DNA from: an uncultured Chloroflexota bacterium
GTDB taxonomy: Bacteria > Chloroflexota > Limnocylindria > Limnocylindrales > CSP1-4
Assembly: GCA_903924005.1 (NCBI GenBank)
Contig: CAIXZV010000137.1
Span: 1-6,228 of the forward strand
Length of the DNA stretch: 6,228 nucleotides
Reading direction: 5' to 3'
Of this stretch, positions 1-6,228 are shown one piece after another. Under the pieces are notes generated by a model that ran no database searches, had not been told where the DNA came from, and was given only the letters and a program-made list of their open reading frames with translations. The translations under genes were made by a program, and so were the position numbers. The stretch's first letter is position 1, and the number at the start of each line of letters is the position of its first letter.

Positions 1-79
1 CGCGGCTGCTGCCGTCGCGGCTGCTGCCGTCGCGGCTGCTGCCGTCGCGGCTGCTGCCGTCGCGGCTGCTGCCGTCGCG
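1..79. repeat. 15-bp tandem repeat, at least 5 perfect copies, in frame within lhr
   Basis: The plus-strand unit CGCGGCTGCTGCCGT occurs five times without a mismatch (1-75), followed by a 4-base remnant. On the coding strand each unit reads GAC GGC AGC AGC CGC, giving Asp-Gly-Ser-Ser-Arg (residues 1412-1436 of Lhr). The array touches the window edge, so five is a minimum. The unit length is a multiple of three, so gain or loss of copies keeps the reading frame. It sits just after the conserved GAAQFALPGAVDRL block and a Gly/Pro-rich stretch, which looks like a flexible linker before the last part of Lhr. Identical codons in all copies suggest recent expansion (inference). Confidence 0.95.
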
Positions 80-3000
80 CGCACCGCCGGGACCGCCATC
101 AACCGACGACGCTTCGCCAGGGCCCGGACGCATGGCCCGCAGCCTGTCCACGGCGCCCGGCAGCGCGAACTGCGCCGCGCCAAGGCCGTCCACGAAGTAG
201 CCGCGACGAATGCGGCCACGCTCCTCGAGAGCGCGCAGCACCGGGTACACGGCGCTAAACCCGCCCTCGATGGCCTCGCCCGCCACGGCCTCTCGGGTCA
301 AAACGCCGTGGCGGTCCAGCAGCGCCAGCGTCTGGGCGTGGAGGCGCTCCGTGGGCGTCGGGCTGGCCGCGCCAACCTCCACAGCCGGATCAGCCACCAG
401 CGACCACCGCCCAGCCGCTTCCGGGGGACCCAGCGCGGTCAGCCGCCCAACGCTGGGCCGCTGCCGCGTCGCACCCGACGGTCGCTTCCATCGCAGCGCC
501 CGCAGCGGGCCAAACGTGTCGTTGGTGACCTCGCCCGCCCACACGAGGTCCCAGAGCGCATCAAGCACCTCGCGATCCGTCTTGCCGCCCGCGGCGGTGA
601 ACAGCTCGCGATAGAAGCAGGCGCCGCGCCGCGCGAGGTGGGCGCGCAGCCGCTCATGGATGACGCCAGACGGGGCGTCGACACCATCGGGCAAGCCGAG
701 CGGCCGCAGCACTTCCCTGCCGGGCCGATACAGCGCCACCCGCCCGTCGTCACGGCCGAGGCTCCCTCGCCCCACCCAGGCCACCTCGCCCATCGCGCCA
801 AGCTCATCAAGGAGGCGAGGCTGATAGCCCGGCACGCGCGCGGGCAGCACGTCGCGCTCCAGCACGGATGCCGGGATGGGCAGGCCTGTCAGTTGATCGA
901 CAACCTGGGCCAGCCGCTCCAACGCCGATGGCCCTTGGCGAACCGGGGCGGCCGAACCGCCGACCGGCGCGACGCCCTGCCACGCGGGCAGGAACCGGGC
1001 GAGCACCTGCGGGTCAACCGGCTCCACCTCGTGGCGCAGCCGCGCCAGCGATCGGCGCCGCAGCAGGCGCAGCACCTCGGGGTCGCAGAACTCGCGTTCC
1101 GCGCCGCCAGGCCGGAACTCGCCGGACATCAGTGTCCCGGCGCCAACCAGACGCGTGAGCGCATCGGCCACCACCCCGACGGGCAGCCCCCATCGCCGCG
1201 CCGGCCCCTCCGCGGTGAACGGCCCGTGGGTCCGCGCCCAGCGGGCGAGGAGCGAGTCCAGCGCGCCAACGACGGGCGCCAGGTACGCCACGGGCACCCC
1301 GGCTGGCGCCGCGACCCCCGCAGCATCGCGGTACCGCGCCACGTCCTCAATCGCCAGCCAGCGCGCCTCGCCCGCGACGCGCACCAGCACCGCGCGCCGC
1401 GACCCGGCCAGCTCGTCGAGCCATGCGCCCGCTTCGGCACCGTCAACAGAGCGCGCCGCCACCTCGTCCGCGGACAGGTCGCCCAGCCGCCGAAGCAGGT
1501 CGTGCACCTGGTCCACCGTGTCCGCGCGCCGGTCCTCCACAAGCGCCTGCAGCGAGAGCTCAAGCTCAGCCAGCGCATCGGGATCTAGCAGCTCGCGCAG
1601 TTCCTCCTGGCCAAGCAGCCCGGCCAGCAGGTCGCGGTCAAGCGTGAGCGCCTGCGCCCGGCGCTCGGCCATCGGCGCGTCGCCCTCGTACATGTAGGCG
1701 GCGACATAGTCGAAGAGCAATGACGATGCGAAGGCCGATGCCTTGGCGGTCTCCACGGAGTGGACCGCGATCTCGCGCTTGGCAACGCCGCCAAGGACCT
1801 CGCGGAGCGCGGGCAGGTCAAAGACGTCGGCGAGGCACTCGCGGTACGTCTCCACCAGGATTGGGAACGAGCCGTAGCGCGATGCCACTGCCAGCAGGTC
1901 CGCGGCCCGCTGGCGCTGCTGCCAGAGCGGGGTGCGGATGCCGGGGCGGCGTCTGGGCAGGAGCAGGGCGCGGGCGGCGTTCTCGCGGAACCGCGACGCA
2001 AAGAGCGACGACTGCCCAACGCGCCCGACCACCAGGTCCTCCACCTCGTCCGGGTCCGGGAACAGCAGCTCCTCCACCCCGTCCAGCGTGCCGTCGCCCT
2101 CGGGCAGCCGGATGGCGATGCCGTCGTCGGACCAGATGGTCTGGACCTCGAGCCCCAGCCGCTCCTGGAGCCGCGCCTCCAGCGCCAGCGTCCACGGCGC
2201 ATGCACCCGGCCGCCAAACGGCGAGAGGATCACCAGGCGCCAGTCCCCAAGCTCGTCCCGGAACCGCTCCACCACAATCCGGCGGTCTGTGGGCAGGGCG
2301 CCCGCGGTCTCGCGCTCGTCCTCGAGATAGGAGAGCAGGTTTTCGGCCGCAACATCGTCAAGGTCGTGGTCGCGGCGAAAGCGTTCGCCTGCAGCAGCTC
2401 GACCGCGCGCGCCGCGAGCCAGGTCGGCCTCGGCCAGACGCGTGAACGCGCCAATCGCCCGGCCAAGCTCCACCGGGCGCCCCACGGCATCGCCCCTCCA
2501 GAACGGCAGCTTCCCGGGCACGCCCGGCGCGGGCGTCACCGTGACACGGTTGGCCGTGATGTCCGCCACGCGCCATGACGAGGCGCCAAGGACGATGACG
2601 TCGCCGTGCATCCCCGCGCGCAGCTCGTAGACCATCTCCTCGTCCAGCTCGCCCACGCGTCGGCCCGGCGTGCCGGCCTCGCCCTCCAGAAACACAGGAA
2701 AGAGGCCGCGGTCAGGGATGGTGCCGCCAGAGGTGATGGCCACGGTGCGCGCGTCCGGTCGTGCGGCCACCACGTCCGTCACGCGGTCCCAGGAGATCCG
2801 GGGCTTGAGCTCCGCAAATTCATCCGATGGATACGCGCCTGCCAGCATGCCCAGCACGCCTTCAAGCGCCTCGCGCGCCAGCGTTGCAAACGGCGCGGCC
2901 CCACGCACCACAACCAGCAGGTCGTCCACCGTGAAGGACTCGGCAAGCAGGATCGCCACGAGCTGCTGTGCAAGCACGTCGAGCGGGTTGCGCGGGAGCG

Positions 3001-4309
3001 TGGTTGCCTCCACCGCTCCGTCGCGCATGCCGCGGACCACTACCGCGGTCTCCAGCAGGTCGCCGCGGTACTTGGGGAAGATCACGCCCTTGCTAGGCTC
3101 GCCGACATGATGACCGGCGCGGCCGATGCGCTGGAGACCGCGGGCCACCGAGTCCGGCGATTCCACCTGGATCACCAGGTCCACCGCGCCCATGTCGATG
3201 CCGAGTTCCAGCGAGCTGGTGGCGACCAGCGCCGGCAGACGCCCGGCCTTGAGCTCCTCCTCAATCTCAAGGCGCTGCTCGCGGGCGATGGACCCGTGGT
3301 GGGCGCGGACCAGCTCCTCGCCCGCCAGCTCGTTGAGCCGCTGGGCGAGGCGCTCCGCGAGGCGGCGGCTGTTGGTGAACACGATGGTGCTGCGATGAGC
3401 GCGGATGAGCTCCAGGATCCGCGGGTGCACGGCCGGCCAAATCGACGAGCGCATCTCGCCGCCCAGGACTGGGCCGCCGGGCTGTTGGTCCATGGGCAGC
3501 ACCTCGCCCAGGCGCGACATGTCCTCCACCGGGACCACCACGCGGATGTCCAGCGGCTTGCGGGCGCCGGCGTCGATGATCGCCACCTCGCGTCCCTCTC
3601 CCGCCCCACCGAGGTACGAGGCGATGGTCTCAAGCGGGCGCTGCGTGGCGGACAGACCAATCCGCTGGAGCCTTGGCGCATCCGCCGGCCGCAACCGCTC
3701 CAGCCGCTCCAGGCTCAGTGCCAGATGCGCGCCACGCTTGGTCCCGGCCACGGCGTGGACCTCGTCCACGATCACCTGCTCCACGCCCCGGAGGATCTCG
3801 CGCGCCTGGCTCGTGAGCAGCAGGTACAGGCTCTCGGGCGTGGTGACCAGGATGTCCGGCGGGTGGCGGACAAGGTCCCGGCGCGCATCCGCGGGCGTGT
3901 CGCCCGTGCGCGAGGCGATGGTGATGTGCGGCGGCTCCAGCCCTAGGCGCTCCGCGGCCAGCGCGATCCCCGCCAGCGGCGCCCGGAGATTGCGCTCCAC
4001 GTCATAGGCGAGCGCCTTGAGCGGGCTGATGTACAGGACACGCACGGAGCCTCGGTCCGCGCGGGTTGCCGCGGGCCGCGGCGAGCGGGCGATCGTGTCA
4101 AGACACCAGAGGAACGCGGCAAGCGTCTTCCCGCTCCCCGTTGGCGCGTGGATCAGCGTGTGCTCGCCGCGGGCGATGGCCGCCCAGCCGCCGGTCTGCG
4201 CATCGGTTGGCGCGGCGAAGCTCGCCGCAAACCAGGCCCGGACGGCCGGGCCGAACAGGGCCAGGGGATCAGGGGCCTCGCGAGGGTGAGGAGCGGCGGT
4301 ACGGGCCAC
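1..4309 (-). CDS. lhr: Lhr-type large ATP-dependent helicase (3' end beyond the left edge)
   Basis: Superfamily 2 helicase of the long Lhr type. Characterised members are ATP-dependent 3'-to-5' translocases that unwind DNA or RNA:DNA and act in DNA repair. I followed the frame codon by codon and it is open for 1436 codons. Visible motifs: Walker A APTGSGKT (residues 55-62), SPLKALAYDVERN (motif Ia), TPESL, DEVH box (182-185), SAT (220-222), ATSSLELGIDMG and QRIGRAGHH (393-401). After these come the Lhr signatures RNPLDVLAQQ, PFWRGD (Trp604), FGGRVHAPW, LLLPRRRPGIRTPLW and FDYVAAYMYEGDAP (about 860-875), then the Lhr C-terminal domain with GYFVDGLGAAQF (1370-1381). The GTG at 4309-4307 is chosen because it puts the Walker A about 54 residues in, as in mycobacterial Lhr, and because no ATG lies between it and the upstream in-frame TGA. 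There is no Shine-Dalgarno. Full-length relatives are about 1500 residues, so roughly 100 C-terminal residues are probably missing. Oddity: a (DGSSR)n repeat at the left edge. Confidence 0.96.
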   Translation of the reverse strand, partial: MARTAAPHPREAPDPLALFGPAVRAWFAASFAAPTDAQTGGWAAIARGEHTLIHAPTGSGKTLAAFLWCLDTIARSPRPAATRADRGSVRVLYISPLKALAYDVERNLRAPLAGIALAAERLGLEPPHITIASRTGDTPADARRDLVRHPPDILVTTPESLYLLLTSQAREILRGVEQVIVDEVHAVAGTKRGAHLALSLERLERLRPADAPRLQRIGLSATQRPLETIASYLGGAGEGREVAIIDAGARKPLDIRVVVPVEDMSRLGEVLPMDQQPGGPVLGGEMRSSIWPAVHPRILELIRAHRSTIVFTNSRRLAERLAQRLNELAGEELVRAHHGSIAREQRLEIEEELKAGRLPALVATSSLELGIDMGAVDLVIQVESPDSVARGLQRIGRAGHHVGEPSKGVIFPKYRGDLLETAVVVRGMRDGAVEATTLPRNPLDVLAQQLVAILLAESFTVDDLLVVVRGAAPFATLAREALEGVLGMLAGAYPSDEFAELKPRISWDRVTDVVAARPDARTVAITSGGTIPDRGLFPVFLEGEAGTPGRRVGELDEEMVYELRAGMHGDVIVLGASSWRVADITANRVTVTPAPGVPGKLPFWRGDAVGRPVELGRAIGAFTRLAEADLARGARGRAAAGERFRRDHDLDDVAAENLLSYLEDERETAGALPTDRRIVVERFRDELGDWRLVILSPFGGRVHAPWTLALEARLQERLGLEVQTIWSDDGIAIRLPEGDGTLDGVEELLFPDPDEVEDLVVGRVGQSSLFASRFRENAARALLLPRRRPGIRTPLWQQRQRAADLLAVASRYGSFPILVETYRECLADVFDLPALREVLGGVAKREIAVHSVETAKASAFASSLLFDYVAAYMYEGDAPMAERRAQALTLDRDLLAGLLGQEELRELLDPDALAELELSLQALVEDRRADTVDQVHDLLRRLGDLSADEVAARSVDGAEAGAWLDELAGSRRAVLVRVAGEARWLAIEDVARYRDAAGVAAPAGVPVAYLAPVVGALDSLLARWARTHGPFTAEGPARRWGLPVGVVADALTRLVGAGTLMSGEFRPGGAEREFCDPEVLRLLRRRSLARLRHEVEPVDPQVLARFLPAWQGVAPVGGSAAPVRQGPSALERLAQVVDQLTGLPIPASVLERDVLPARVPGYQPRLLDELGAMGEVAWVGRGSLGRDDGRVALYRPGREVLRPLGLPDGVDAPSGVIHERLRAHLARRGACFYRELFTAAGGKTDREVLDALWDLVWAGEVTNDTFGPLRALRWKRPSGATRQRPSVGRLTALGPPEAAGRWSLVADPAVEVGAASPTPTERLHAQTLALLDRHGVLTREAVAGEAIEGGFSAVYPVLRALEERGRIRRGYFVDGLGAAQFALPGAVDRLRAMRPGPGEASSVDGGPGGARDGSSRDGSSRDGSSRDGSSRDGSSR

Positions 4310-4318
4310 GGGACCGCG

Positions 4319-4324
4319 AGTATA
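4319..4324 (-). promoter_or_regulatory. Candidate -10 box (TATACT) for leaderless lhr
   Basis: On the minus strand TATACT lies 9 bases before the lhr GTG. A transcript started from it would begin at or within a base or two of the start codon, so lhr would be leaderless, which fits the lack of any Shine-Dalgarno. No good -35 element is visible at 16-18 bases spacing. TATACT stands out in a very GC-rich surrounding. This is inference from sequence and spacing only. Confidence 0.45.
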
Positions 4325-4363
4325 GGCGCGCCCGGCGGCGTCGCGATCGGCCCACGGAATCGC

Positions 4364-4391
4364 AATCGGCGGGCCGGGTAGCCCGCCGATT
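4364..4391. repeat. Perfect inverted repeat, 11-bp arms with 6-base loop
   Basis: AATCGGCGGGC (4364-4374) and its exact complement GCCCGCCGATT (4381-4391) flank the loop CGGGTA. It lies 55 bases upstream of the lhr start and 40 bases upstream of its candidate -10 box. No gene end precedes it on either strand and no T-run follows, so a terminator is unlikely. An operator for a dimeric regulator or a structural element is more plausible (inference). Confidence 0.7.
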
Positions 4392-4659
4392 TGGGAGCCG
4401 CTGCTGCGTCAGCCCCGGTGGAGGGGGAGGGAGGAGGCCGGTAGCCAACGCCGTGCAGCGGTGCGATATGGTGACCGAGGTGGGGGTGGGTCCTCCCCGG
4501 CCGGTGCCTCGACCCTGCCAGGTCCAGGCGGTTGTGTGCGAAGCAGGCTCAAGCGTCTGGTCTGCTGGCGCATCCCGTCTGCTCTTCGCCTGTTGTCAGT
4601 GTGCCCTGGGGCCCCCTCGCTGCGCCCGGGCCGCGTTGCCTATTGATCGGGGACATGCT

Positions 4660-4703
4660 GGGACCTTCGGCAGGTCCCGAGACGGCAATGTCCCGGGACC
4701 TGC
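4660..4703 (+). promoter_or_regulatory. Alternative hairpins built from GGGACCT/AGGTCCC upstream of tatA
   Basis: GGGACCT at 4660-4666 pairs perfectly with AGGTCCC at 4672-4678 (7-bp stem, 5-base loop). The same middle arm, extended as GCAGGTCCC (4670-4678), pairs perfectly with GGGACCTGC (4695-4703), giving a 9-bp stem with a 16-base loop. The two hairpins exclude each other. The 10-bp palindrome GTCCCGGGAC (4690-4699) overlaps the last arm, and GGGACCT occurs again at 4744-4750 across the tatA start codon. This could be a cluster of operator half-sites in DNA, or an RNA switch if transcription starts upstream. No known riboswitch class is recognised. Confidence 0.4.
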
Positions 4704-4725
4704 GGCCCCCGTTGCGTCAGGCCGC

Positions 4726-4734
4726 TGCTACCAT
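4726..4734 (+). promoter_or_regulatory. Candidate extended -10 (TGCTACCAT) before tatA
   Basis: TG-C-TACCAT matches the extended -10 form TGnTANNNT and ends 7 bases before the tatA ATG, so a transcript would start at the start codon (leaderless). No Shine-Dalgarno lies upstream of the ATG, and no clear -35 is seen at normal spacing. A leaderless start here would leave the upstream hairpins outside the mRNA. Confidence 0.35.
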
Positions 4735-4741
4735 CTCTTCC

Positions 4742-4924
4742 ATGGGACCTCATCAACTCCTCGCGGCGCTTGTCGTTGTTCTCATCATCGTGCTCATCGT
4801 GCGCGGCCCAAAGACGCTCCCGCTCATCGGGCGTGCGTTTGGCCAAGGCGTCAAGGAAGCACGCAAGGAGATCGACGGCATGAAGCAGGACGCCGCCGAG
4901 CGCAAGGACGATACGCAGGCCTGA
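4742..4924 (+). CDS. tatA: Sec-independent (twin-arginine) translocase subunit TatA
   Basis: TatA/E family membrane protein of 60 residues. TatA oligomerises at TatBC complexes to let folded proteins with twin-arginine signals cross the cytoplasmic membrane. The layout is canonical: a short N-terminus with a polar residue (Gln5), one hydrophobic helix (about Leu6-Val20), a hinge (Arg21-Gly22-Pro23), an amphipathic helix starting KTLPLIGRAFGQGVKEARKE (24-43), and a short charged tail. It is at the short end of the family. The hinge normally reads Phe-Gly; here it is Arg-Gly, which is unusual. I chose ATG 4742 because it places the membrane helix at the N-terminus as in relatives; the frame is open further upstream, but those residues look non-coding. 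No tatB or tatC is in the window, so it is a stand-alone gene. A TatB is less likely given the length. Confidence 0.9.
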   Translation: MGPHQLLAALVVVLIIVLIVRGPKTLPLIGRAFGQGVKEARKEIDGMKQDAAERKDDTQA

Positions 4925-4946
4925 CGACGGCTGGGGCGGGGGGCGC

Positions 4947-4965
4947 CGCGGGCTACGTGCCCGCG
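4947..4965. terminator. Candidate bidirectional hairpin between convergent genes
   Basis: CGCGGGC (4947-4953) and GCCCGCG (4959-4965) form a perfect 7-bp stem with loop TACGT. It starts 22 bases after the tatA stop, and the TAG stop codon of the minus-strand gene (4955-4953) straddles the loop and the stem. The position between two convergent gene ends suits a shared terminator, but no T-run follows on either strand, so intrinsic termination is unproven. Confidence 0.4.
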
Positions 4966-6228
4966 AGCAGTGCTTCCAGCGCCTCGGGTTCGTGCACGGG
5001 CTGGCGACAGGCGAAATTGCGGCACACGAATGCCGTTGGGCGCCCGTGCAGCATGAACCTGTCGCGTAGGAGCGGAACGTGCGTTGTGACGGGCTGGGCG
5101 CTCGTTGCCAGCACCCGGAACGGGTGGTATCCGAGGTTGGCCGTTCGCACAAGACGTGCCGTCGCCTGGTCGTTTGGATCGCCCGCGATCGCCACTTCGG
5201 CCAGCCCGTGGTGTGCCGCCTCCAGCGCGCTCAGCCACTGCCCCGTGGCCATCGGGAAGCGGGCCATCAGGACGGACACCGACCCGATCGCACGCTCGGC
5301 CGCCGCCTGATAGCGCGGGTCGCCGCTGAGGGCGGTCAGGCGCAACAGCACGGTCGCCGCCATCGCCCCGCCTGACGGCACGGCGTTGTCCTGCGCGTCC
5401 CGGGGGCGAACCACCAACGCCTCGGCGTCAACCGCGGTGTCAAAGAAGCCGCCGGTCGGATCACCGAAGCGCTCGAGCATCGCGTCGGCCAGCGCCGTCG
5501 TCTCGCGATACCAGCGGTCATCGCCGGTTGCCTCGTACAGCGCCAGCAGGCCATCGGCAAGGTTGGCGTAGTCCTCAAGCACCCCCGTCGGCGCTAGCCC
5601 GGCCGTCCTTCCACGAGCGCCGCAGCCGTCCGGCCGCGGTGCGCAAACCCGCCAGCACGTCGGTGGCCGCCCCAACGGCTGCCTCCCGATAGGCCGCCGC
5701 CTTGGCCGCGAGAGCCGGCGCCCCGGCGTCGATCGCTCGGGCGGCGTCGGCCAGCGCCGCAATCGCGAGGCCGTTCCACGCTGCCAGCACCTTGTCGTCG
5801 CGCGCCGGCTGGGCACGCAGGGACCGCGCCGCGAGGAGCCGCATCCGGGCATCGGCCAGACGGGATGCCACAACTGACTCCGGCAAGCCAGACTGCCCGG
5901 CCAAGACACCGTCGTCCACCACCCGCGACAGGATGGTCACGCCCTCCCAGTTGCCACGGTCCGTCACCCCGTACGCGGCCTCAAACAGCCGAGCCTCCGC
6001 GCCCAACAACTCGCGGATTTCGCCGGAAGGCCAGGTGTAGGTGAGACCCTCGACGCCCGTGGTATCGGCATCCAGGCTGGCTGCGAACCCGCCGCCGGGC
6101 GTCCGGAATTCACGCAGGAGCATGTCCAGGACACCCGTGGCCACGTCAAGCCAGGAAGACTCGCCCATCAGCGCCCACGCGTGCACGTACACGCGGGCCA
6201 GTTGGGCGTTGTCGTAGAGCATCTTCTC
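4953..6228 (-). pseudogene. Thioredoxin-domain protein, DUF255/YyaL (COG1331) family; frameshifted, 5' end beyond the right edge
   Basis: C-terminal portion of the YyaL/SSP411 family: an N-terminal thioredoxin-like domain (here beyond the right edge) followed by a six-hairpin, glycosidase-like helical domain. The function of the family is not established. The visible part begins inside the conserved block EKMLYDNAQLARVY (6228 downward), so the Met at 6222 is internal and not the start. Further family blocks are QPARDDKVLAAWNG, LRRSWKDGR, GVLEDYANLADGLLALYE, AVPSGG, and the C-terminal PTAFVCRNFACRQPV with a Cys-X4-Cys pair (codons 5024-5022 and 5009-5007). One frame runs to a TGA at 5577-5575, while the rest of the protein is in another frame ending at TAG 4955-4953. 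Dropping one base from the C-run at 5582-5586 joins them as KDGRASADGVLEDY, which reads naturally. Both halves look conserved, so the break is either very recent or a sequencing error. About 425 residues of an expected 650-700 are visible. Confidence 0.85.
5582..5586. other. Homopolymer C5 (G5 on coding strand), likely frameshift site
   Basis: On the coding strand, frame one reads GAC GGG GGT GCT TGA through this run and stops. With four G instead of five the reading becomes GAC GGG GTG CTT GAG GAC, restoring Asp-Gly-Val-Leu-Glu-Asp and the family block LEDYANLADGLLALYE. The GGG at 5589-5591 is not the only other place a base could be removed, but it gives a less natural junction (KDGRLAPTG). 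Confidence 0.7.

Larger units (their letters stand above)
4310..4741. other. Divergent intergenic region between lhr and tatA, no gene recognised
   Basis: These 432 bases separate two divergent starts. Open frames exist on both strands but are short, rich in Gly/Pro/Arg, and lack family resemblance or a ribosome site. I looked for tRNA, tmRNA, SRP RNA and RNase P RNA signatures and found none that hold. The region does contain an 11-bp-stem inverted repeat (4364-4391), a purine-rich strand (4417-4437) followed by a second G-rich stretch (4482-4490), and the GGGACCT hairpin cluster (4660-4703). It is long for a simple divergent promoter, so an unrecognised small RNA or extended regulation is possible, but nothing I can see proves either. 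Confidence 0.6.

Noticed and set aside
1..79. CRISPR array
   Set aside because: Units are 15 bases, directly adjacent with no spacers, and in frame within lhr. It is a coding minisatellite.
2606..3946. Long plus-strand open frame (446 codons), and other long plus-strand frames between 210 and 4289
   Set aside because: They lie antisense to the verified lhr frame, have composition biased to Arg/Ala/Gly/Pro/His and no family motifs. They are expected shadows of a GC-rich gene.
4510..4560. SRP (4.5S) RNA, suggested by CCAGGTCC followed by GAAGCAGGC
   Set aside because: The conserved GGAA tetraloop helix between these parts is absent, and no long closing stem is found.
4532..4741. N-terminal extension of TatA from an upstream ATG
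   Set aside because: The extra residues resemble no signal or membrane sequence, and TatA requires its membrane helix at the N-terminus.
5575..5586. Programmed frameshift in the DUF255 gene
   Set aside because: Joining the frames needs a +1 shift. The codons before the TGA (GGT GCT) do not allow convincing tRNA re-pairing, and the family is not known for recoding. A one-base homopolymer change is simpler.
5575..6222. Separate 215-residue gene starting at Met 6222
   Set aside because: That Met is the one inside the conserved EKMLYDNA block; the coding frame continues past the window edge.

Overview
The window is a GC-rich stretch of an ordinary bacterial chromosome. I saw no phage, plasmid, transposon or CRISPR material. 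It carries three protein genes. Two of them run off an edge: a very large minus-strand helicase gene covers the left two thirds, and a minus-strand thioredoxin-domain (DUF255/YyaL-type) gene covers the right fifth. A tiny plus-strand tatA lies between them. The high GC, the mycobacterium-like full-length Lhr, the absence of Shine-Dalgarno sequences and the TANNNT boxes placed directly before both visible start codons point to an actinobacterium-like or Chloroflexota-like organism. That placement is inference and is not secure.

Layout: 1-4309 (minus) encodes the Lhr helicase from its GTG start. The frame is unbroken but runs off the left edge inside a perfect 15-bp tandem repeat that codes for (Asp-Gly-Ser-Ser-Arg)n. 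4310-4741 is a 432-bp divergent intergenic region with no convincing gene. It holds a perfect 11-bp-stem inverted repeat near lhr and, near tatA, a cluster of GGGACCT / AGGTCCC words that can form two mutually exclusive hairpins. 4742-4924 (plus) is tatA, 60 residues. 4947-4965 is a small hairpin between the convergent gene ends. 4953-6228 (minus) is the C-terminal part of the thioredoxin-domain/six-hairpin protein, split by one extra base in a run of five C (plus strand) at 5582-5586.

The genes do not form an operon: lhr and tatA diverge, and tatA and the thioredoxin-domain gene converge. Lhr belongs to DNA repair, TatA to export of folded proteins, and the third protein has no settled role. 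I did not find evidence of a new multi-gene system. The points most worth a second look are the in-frame minisatellite in lhr, the homopolymer frameshift in the DUF255 gene, the competing hairpins before tatA, and the Arg that replaces the usual Phe of the TatA hinge.
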